Source of the DNA: Rodentolepis nana
Lineage: Eukaryota; Platyhelminthes; Cestoda; Cyclophyllidea; Hymenolepididae
DNA length: 15,105 nucleotides
Reading direction: 5' to 3'
Assembly: GCA_900617975.1 (NCBI GenBank)
Contig: UZAE01001119.1
Coordinates: 1 to 15,105, forward strand
Shown here: in pieces, positions 9,425 to 15,105 of the stretch
Layout: each line of letters starts with the position of its first letter
Numbering within the stretch: position 1 is the first letter of the stretch
Notes under the pieces: model-generated
Told to the model about the DNA's origin: nothing
Databases searched by the model: none
What the model saw: only the letters and a program-made list of their open reading frames with translations
Position numbers and translations under genes: made by a program

Positions 9425-12205
9425 TGAAAGTTAGGAGAAGAAGTGCTGGCTCTTTAATGTCAGATCTTAATTCCCTTGTAAGCTTTGACATCCATAAAAT
9501 AATGGATTAACCTCACTTTACCAATATTAATTGCCTTGGGCTATCCATTTAAGCAAGAAATGTTTACATATTGTAAATGAAATAATAAAGGAAATCTTTT
9601 CAACAGCAGTCCAATTAGAATTATATGGTTTACTAATAGTCCCAGCGAAGTTAAAACAACTTTTAAAACATGCCAGTATTTGGAAAAAAATTGATTCAAT
9701 GCGCATTACAGATATTTTAATGTCATTAGATTAATAACCAGCTCCATGATCTCCCTTCAAGTCGATGAGTATTTTGTGTATCTTCAATAGAAGTATATTA
9801 AGTGTGAACTTAAGTTTCATTGGAATCAGTGTTGTTTGTTGAAAAGATCGTTACCGGCATCAATTGATGCCCCTTCTCTGTTATAAGGGATAAAATTTAT
9901 CTACTAAAACAGGCCTAGAAAAATCATCAGTTAATCAATGGTTTAGACCCTAAAGTTGAAATTCAAAATGTCAGGGGCCAGGATTTGAATTACTGTTCTT
10001 GAGCATTCAGTGAGCTGGAGTTCTAAACATACTTTTGAGTTCTGGTAAATATTAGGGATGGTTGTAGCTTGGATTGCTTCTGATCTGCATTACGATGTAA
10101 ATCCTCAATTTCAGCTTACTTCTGAAAATGCTATTACAACTGGACTTGAAAGGCATTTGTAGGTGAAGTGTGTTCAAATCACAGCACAATTTCTGATGTT
10201 CTTCAAATTCTTGTTAGTTGCTACCCTAAACTTAAGTGATTGTCAAACATTTGACAACAAAGTCATTCTCAAATTTCATCATCTTGTAATGAAGTGCCAC
10301 CCAGGACCTCATTCTGATACGTTCCCTTTGTCATAGTTGGAAACATTGGACTCTGCTGCTTTCGCCTTTAATCTGACGAAATGGGAACATTACTTCATGT
10401 GTCGCTATCGCATGAATAAATTTGAAATTTGAGATAGTTGAGATGAATTGATTCAATAGTTATATTCCTTGTTAAATGTACCTTTTTATAAATTTATACA
10501 TTGATTTATTGACTTGCTCACCTTGTTTAGTAAATTTGAACGGGAAAACATCTCTTCGAAGAAAAGTATTGTGAAAATTACTTAGGAGATTTCCTCTTTG
10601 AAGGTTTTTGTAAGCTTTTAATATATTGTCAATAAAAATTCGTACACTTTGATGTGTTGCATTCATTTTAAGCATTTAGTCCTAAGTAACTGTTTTAGTA
10701 AGGGTTGAGGACTCACAGACTTACAGGAATATGGAGATACTACTACATTTAGATATCCATTGTCCTTATGAGCAACGCAGTCCTACTTTCGATTCAATTC
10801 GATGGTAGTGATTATTTTGATACTGCTTGTAGATAATCAGCCAGCCGAGACAGTCAAGATTACCAAATTTGACGTCCAGTTTACATTCCAATTCAATTCA
10901 CTATTCTGATACTGCAACATTTTGCTACGGCCAGGAGCAAAAACTCGATTTCACGCCACAACCTAGTTTATTTATTTTAGGCTGAATTTCTGGTTAAAGT
11001 AAAGCAATACAACAACTCCCACTGTTTGGAGAACAAATTAAAGAAACACCGCCTTGCCCCTTTTAACTTGTTCTCCATCGGAGACAATTTCTGGCGTCAG
11101 TATCGGATGTCGACTGCGGACCTGTTTTTTCGTGCATTTTCAATTGCAATGGACTAATTTGTGCAAGCTCTTAATCGCCGTGCGGTCTGGTTATTTGCAT
11201 TCTCTTGTGGGATTTGAAACGAAATATCTCCAATATCATTGTAGTTACCAAACTACCAGCTGAATGAGCCCTAAAGGTGTAATTTTATCGCTTTTGATTG
11301 CGTGCAGTCACCGGTTCACTAATAGCCACACATATTTTCGCATCGATTCAAATATCGATTTTCTAATGATGGTTTCTGATACGTAAATTTCACAATTAAT
11401 ACATGAACTTGAAAACGTGTTAAAAATTAATTAACAATGGATCAAATATTGCTTTTAGGCAACATTTTGAATCCTTTATAACCGAATTATTACATCTTTA
11501 AAATGATTATCAAACACGGGAGAAAAATTTAAAATAAATCACGAAAATTGAGATTCGAAAATTTCAAAGTACTCGTCCTTGGATAATTTTATTTTGGAAG
11601 TGACATTTTGCTTCTTAAGATAATGTGTCCATTTATTTAATGACCACAACAATGGAACGATTTGAACAAACGAAGGCATATCTTCCAAATATCAATGACC
11701 AAAAAAATTCATTACATTTGGTACATTCAGTGTTCTATTTCCAGGCCCTCTTTTTGACAACCTCATTCTAAAGGTCTTGCTCACAAAAGTATTTTCTGTG
11801 CTTCTATTTCTCTCTTATCATTTTTTTTCAGAAAGGAGTCTTGAAGGATCATAAGAAAGCTGATATCCGTTAGCAAATAAGTGAAAGAAGGACTGCGCGG
11901 TCGACTTCCTCCTTCCAATCACGATCCCTCCAGTATGAAAGTTTCGAAAACCATTACCAGAATAGAATTTTAGGTATCATTTTTATATTAAAAAATGCTA
12001 GTCGCTTTTAATGACCAATCCGGTTAGTCAAACCAAAATTGGGAAAACAAGAGGCCATAATGTGATGTGACATTATTGATTTTCTTGTCTTAAAACAAGG
12101 CTTAAATCGATGCAACACGTTCTAGTTTTAATTAAATCCCATGTGTGGTTAGTTTGCTTAGTTCTCATACGTAGCCAAAAGTGGCGCCCACACATCTGGT
12201 TAATA
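9425..12205. other. Non-coding stretch of about 2.8 kb
   Basis: No gene was recognised. A 67-codon plus-strand frame (9531-9734) and a 59-codon minus-strand frame (9706-9527) overlap; neither has a family I know. Frames at 10472-10675 (minus) and 11054-11263 (plus) also lack family character. A 7-bp inverted repeat ATAATGT/ACATTAT lies at 12057-12076. Confidence 0.4.
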
Positions 12206-12260
12206 AGGTCAAATTAGCTGAGGGGGTACTGCACGTGGTCACAAGTAAAAGGTCAGGTCA
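12206..12260 (+). promoter_or_regulatory. Cluster of GGTCA half-sites and an E-box
   Basis: Within 55 bases there are AGGTCAA (near 12207), a CACGTG E-box (12232-12237) followed at once by GTCAC, and the overlapping pair AGGTCAGGTCA (12250-12260). Nuclear-receptor half-sites are short and can cluster by chance. No associated gene was identified. Confidence 0.2.
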
Positions 12261-12916
12261 AGTTTGGGCCAGGGTAGACCATTCATCAATCCTCTAATGA
12301 GGTCCAATTAGGAAAATCTCAAAATGCACATGAAACCAAGGTTCTCCCACAGATTCCTGTGCCCAAATGGGAACTTAGAGAAGGTAGACAATTTGATTTG
12401 TGTTGTCATGCCTCAGATTGGGCTCGATGCAGTTACCCTTCTCTCGACACAATGCCATCAGAGGAATGCTAGCTGTCTACTTAAGTCTGCATCGTACTAA
12501 CTTCTGTTGTTTATTTTAAAATAGACTGCTGTGCGCACTGCGGTTGGGCCATGCTATTACCCCTATAATTATAAGGGGGACTTTTCTCCCATCTTGTCTA
12601 ACTATGTCAATGTCTATTTCCTAAATAATGTGTCATACCGGTGTATTGTGGCCTGTGTAGAGACTTTTCGAAGCTTCAATAAAATAATAGTAAGATGTTT
12701 TGAATCATGTTCACTTTCCTTTTAAATTAACCCCAACTGTGGGCAAGAAGCTTCAACAGTGCTAATCATTTAAAGTGACGTATATATAAAGAAAAATAAA
12801 AAAACGCAGTGCAACTTCTAATTAGCCGAAAGTGAACGAATCAACAACGGAGGAATGCAGCGCGTGTGTCTCAGAGTTAAAAAAATATAATCATGTTTAA
12901 CCAGAGCAAGCGTCGT
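12261..12916. other. Non-coding stretch of about 0.65 kb
   Basis: No gene was recognised. A TATA-like TATATAAAG lies at 12783-12791, with no supported exon after it. Confidence 0.4.
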
Positions 12917-12942
12917 GGGTGGGTGTGTGGGCGAAAGAGGGG
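12917..12942 (+). repeat. Quadruplex-capable G-tracts
   Basis: Three G triplets and a run of four G are separated by loops of 1, 5 and 7 bases. This meets the usual four-tract, loop 1-7 pattern on the plus strand. Confidence 0.65.
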
Positions 12943-13597
12943 TGGTGGAAGAATTTGAGTGTTGAAAGTCGTGGCAAATGAGTCACTATGTGGCACTCAC
13001 GCCTCAGAAGTAACAGGCGATTTCGAGGACATGGAAACAACCACGTATGTCACTTTTTGCAACCCCTCTATCTGTCTGCTAGATTACCTCTTGTCGAATT
13101 ATTCACCTGCTGTTAATTGTGACTTTAAACTTGGTAAAATCACTCATTGGAAAGTGAACTGTGTGTTGACAAATTTGAACTCCAACTTCCGCTATATTTT
13201 TAAACAAATAGGATACCAGATGGATCACTAAATCAGAGAACACAGGATTCTTTGCATCCTTCAATTCGTTATTTTGTGATTAACAAACAAAGGGAGTATG
13301 GTTTCAGTAAGTATTAATAAACAAAGCAGCCATCACCTTACTTTTACTTTAAACAACTAGCACACATTTGTGATGTTAACCTCTGTCTCAAGTCATTAAA
13401 ATAAGCATGCCTTAGTTGATTTCTTATTTATTCGATTTGAGTATGTAACCGGTGATTAATTAATAAAGAGCTTATACAGTGAAGACTTTCTGTGGGATTT
13501 AATGTGCTCATAAACGCTATCAGATATAATTTTCAACACATTTTTGTGAGAAGATGCCCTTTTATTACCGCTCTCCCCAGTGATCACCGTGATTAGA
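12943..13597. other. Non-coding stretch
   Basis: A 90-codon frame (12959-13231, plus, GTG start) has no family character and no promoter or splice support. It contains the second copy of an exact 18-mer (13110-13127). Confidence 0.4.
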
Positions 13598-13621
13598 CCC
13601 CCCCTCCCTCCCTCCCTCCCT
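13598..13621 (-). repeat. (CCCT)n tract, quadruplex-capable
   Basis: A run of seven C is followed by four CCC units separated by single T residues. On the minus strand this is GGGA repeated with one-base loops, a pattern known to favour very stable quadruplexes. Confidence 0.8.
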
Positions 13622-14440
13622 CGGGAACCATCAAAAGCTTCCCTATAACTTCTTCCCTTGGCCAAGGAGATTGCAGCTGCCTAAATAGAAGTGTGAATTA
13701 TGTCGCTGTTAAATCACAGTGGCAGGGCTCTATTTTAGGTACGAAGATTAAAGGCCGATGAACGATAATCTGATATACGAAGGCTGGATACATCTGTAAA
13801 TTTCGTTCAGGTACCTTGAAGTGCTTTAGCTTAGCTTCCTGTTAATATAATGGGCCCAAAGTAAACTAAGTACCTTACTTTAAAAAAACTTAAAAAATGA
13901 ATGCGAAAGACATTAGCATATGGGGATGAAGAAAGTGTTCTAGAGCTGTTTCTATGAGAAGCGTGTATTCTATCATAGTGTGAACTTTAATTAATCGATG
14001 TGGTTTGCCACCCACAGAACTTGATATGTATCGAATCCTCTGATCATGCGACATCGAACTTAATGGCCTTGATATAAACTGCCATAAGTAGACTGATCCC
14101 GAACCTAATCTTATGGGCATCTCAATACTGAGATGAAATTAAGCGGATTTTGACTGGCATTCGCCATGCTTTTGTCACCTAACAATTAGATCATTTTTAA
14201 AAAATAAGTAATGACATAAGCTTATATTGGTTCAGTCACTTGTGCATAAAATAGTGAGTCTCAGTATTGACAAACTTCTCCTTCCTTTCAATTTCTAAAT
14301 TCCTCCCTCTACTTCCTCCTCCTAAGTCTCGGTTAGCTTTAAGTAAGATCGATCGTTTTCTCAACGTATTTCTAAGTTTAACTGGGTCTGATCTTCAAGG
14401 GAGCTTTATTGACTGGGTTTGGTGCTGCTTTCGCACAGGG
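13622..14440. other. Non-coding stretch of about 0.8 kb
   Basis: No gene was recognised. A 76-codon minus frame at 14120-13890 has no family character. Confidence 0.4.
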
Positions 14441-14469
14441 TGATCTGGAGTGAACTAACACTCCGATCA
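14441..14469. repeat. Hairpin TGATC-T-GGAGTG / CACTCC-GATCA
   Basis: An 11-bp stem with a single bulged T brackets the loop AACTAA. It lies just outside the right copy of the dispersed element, 15 bp before its target-site duplication, so it belongs to the host sequence or to an older insertion. Confidence 0.65.
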
Positions 14470-14483
14470 GCGGTAAATGACCA

Positions 14484-14496
14484 CATTAGCCAACAT
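14484..14496. repeat. Target-site duplication, left
   Basis: CATTAGCCAACAT matches CATTAACCAACAT at 14791-14803 in 12 of 13 bases and abuts the element on the other side. This length is typical of insertions made by LINE machinery. Confidence 0.65.
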
Positions 14497-14790
14497 TTAT
14501 TTATTTCAAATGTCGGGCGTTATGATAGGTATCATTAGCCCTTTAGTTGACTTCGGGCTTCACAGAAAGGAAGAGGAACATCAAAGTGGCAAAATGCCAA
14601 GAGGGGGGGGGCAGAATAATGATTCATAGATGTAACAGAGACAGACAGTCAGACACAAAGATAAGAAAAAGGTGAGGTGAGTACTGTTTAATTATTCGAA
14701 AAGTTAACTGTCAGTTAATAGACTTTTTTGCCGTATGAGTATACGTAGCGAAGGATGCACCACGTGGAGGTAAGTCTATCGCACACCCCA
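14497..14790 (-). mobile_element. SINE-like element, right copy
   Basis: This is the better preserved insertion of the family seen at 261-576. It is 294 bp long and is bracketed by a 13-bp direct repeat with one mismatch. Read on the minus strand it starts with TGGGGTGTGCGATAGAC and ends with GAAATAAATAA, an A-rich tail. That combination of variable-length duplication, A-rich tail and constant head is what SINEs mobilised by LINE machinery leave. There are no terminal inverted repeats and no coding capacity, which argues against a DNA transposon with its own ends. The head contains TGGTGCATCC, a loose match to a polymerase III A box, but I see no good B box, so a tRNA origin is not shown. The plus strand carries the nine-G run (14603-14611). 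The family name is unknown to me. Confidence 0.7.
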
Positions 14791-14803
14791 CATTAACCAA
14801 CAT
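14791..14803. repeat. Target-site duplication, right
   Basis: CATTAACCAACAT follows the last base of the element directly and pairs with 14484-14496. Confidence 0.65.
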
Positions 14804-15105
14804 GCCATTTATCATAAAATTGGTGTCTGCATTTTCGTTTTTATTTAATATAAAGCGTCCTATTTCCAAAGGCAAGCGTCCTTTTAAATGTTTGATATGG
14901 ATTGCGATTTAAAGTTATGGGAATTTCGAAATATCTTTTCGCGTAAAGGTCAGCTTGGGGACATTTCCCATACTTAAATTAGCCAGACACCACTTATCAC
15001 GCAATTTAGATTAATGCATTTCGGTTCAAACCGAAAGGTTACAATCCACTTACCAAATAGATTGGGAAGATTGAGTTCTTCGTCTTGTTAGCAAAAATAA
15101 GACAC
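14804..15105. other. Non-coding stretch at window end
   Basis: No gene was recognised. A perfect palindromic hairpin with an 8-bp stem and 2-base centre, TTTCGGTTCAAACCGAAA, lies at 15019-15036. Confidence 0.45.
15019..15036. repeat. Palindrome TTTCGGTT-CA-AACCGAAA
   Basis: An 8-bp perfect inverted repeat surrounds a CA centre. It could be a binding site for a dimeric factor, but no known consensus fits clearly. Confidence 0.6.

Noticed and set aside
10167..10184. T-arm-like GTGTGTTCAAATCACAG as part of a tRNA
   Set aside because: No acceptor stem, D-arm or anticodon arm can be placed around it.
12183..12191. TGGCGCCCA as a retroelement primer-binding site
   Set aside because: Only nine bases match a lysine-tRNA type site, and no LTR pair or gag/pol reading frame is visible around it.
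12959..13231. 90-codon plus-strand frame, with a TATA-like site at 12783
   Set aside because: It starts at GTG, shows no domain, and the TATA-like site lies 176 bases ahead without an initiator or splice signals.
13456..13665. Minus-strand frame rich in Gly and Arg
   Set aside because: Its Gly-Arg-rich part is the translation of the (CCCT)n simple repeat.
1..15105. CRISPR array, prokaryotic operon or phage region
   Set aside because: No regularly spaced repeats, no long reading frames and no ribosome-binding pattern; gene density is far below that of bacteria or phages.

Overview
This window looks like a piece of an animal nuclear genome, most likely an arthropod or other invertebrate. It is AT-rich. 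The longest ATG- or alternative-start reading frame is only 118 codons. The window has short homopolymer and dinucleotide tracts, a dispersed repeat, and fragments with exon-like splice signals. There is no operon structure, rRNA, convincing tRNA or CRISPR array. I could not name the species. Nearly all of the window is best read as intergenic or intronic DNA.

Layout. Two copies of one short interspersed element lie in the same orientation near the two ends, at about 261-576 and 14497-14790. The right copy is flanked by a 13-bp imperfect direct repeat, which looks like a target-site duplication. Read on the minus strand, the element has a sharp, conserved head and an A-rich tail, as a SINE would. 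Beside the left copy (about 592-1080, minus strand) and again at 9057-9416 (minus strand) there are peptide fragments with ankyrin-repeat character. They are broken by stops and frame changes, so they are either decayed pseudogene pieces or isolated exons of a split gene. Both calls are tentative.

The rest is sequence in which I see no gene. It is punctuated by short sites: G-quadruplex-capable G or C tracts (2413-2433, 3638-3652, 12917-12942, 13598-13621), a Grainyhead-type palindrome 31 bp before a TATA box (3332-3382), a perfect DR3 nuclear-receptor-type direct repeat (5556-5570), a cluster of similar half-sites (12206-12260), and several small hairpins. I saw no convincing undescribed system. 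The most substantial observation is the SINE-like family with its unusually well kept 33-bp end.
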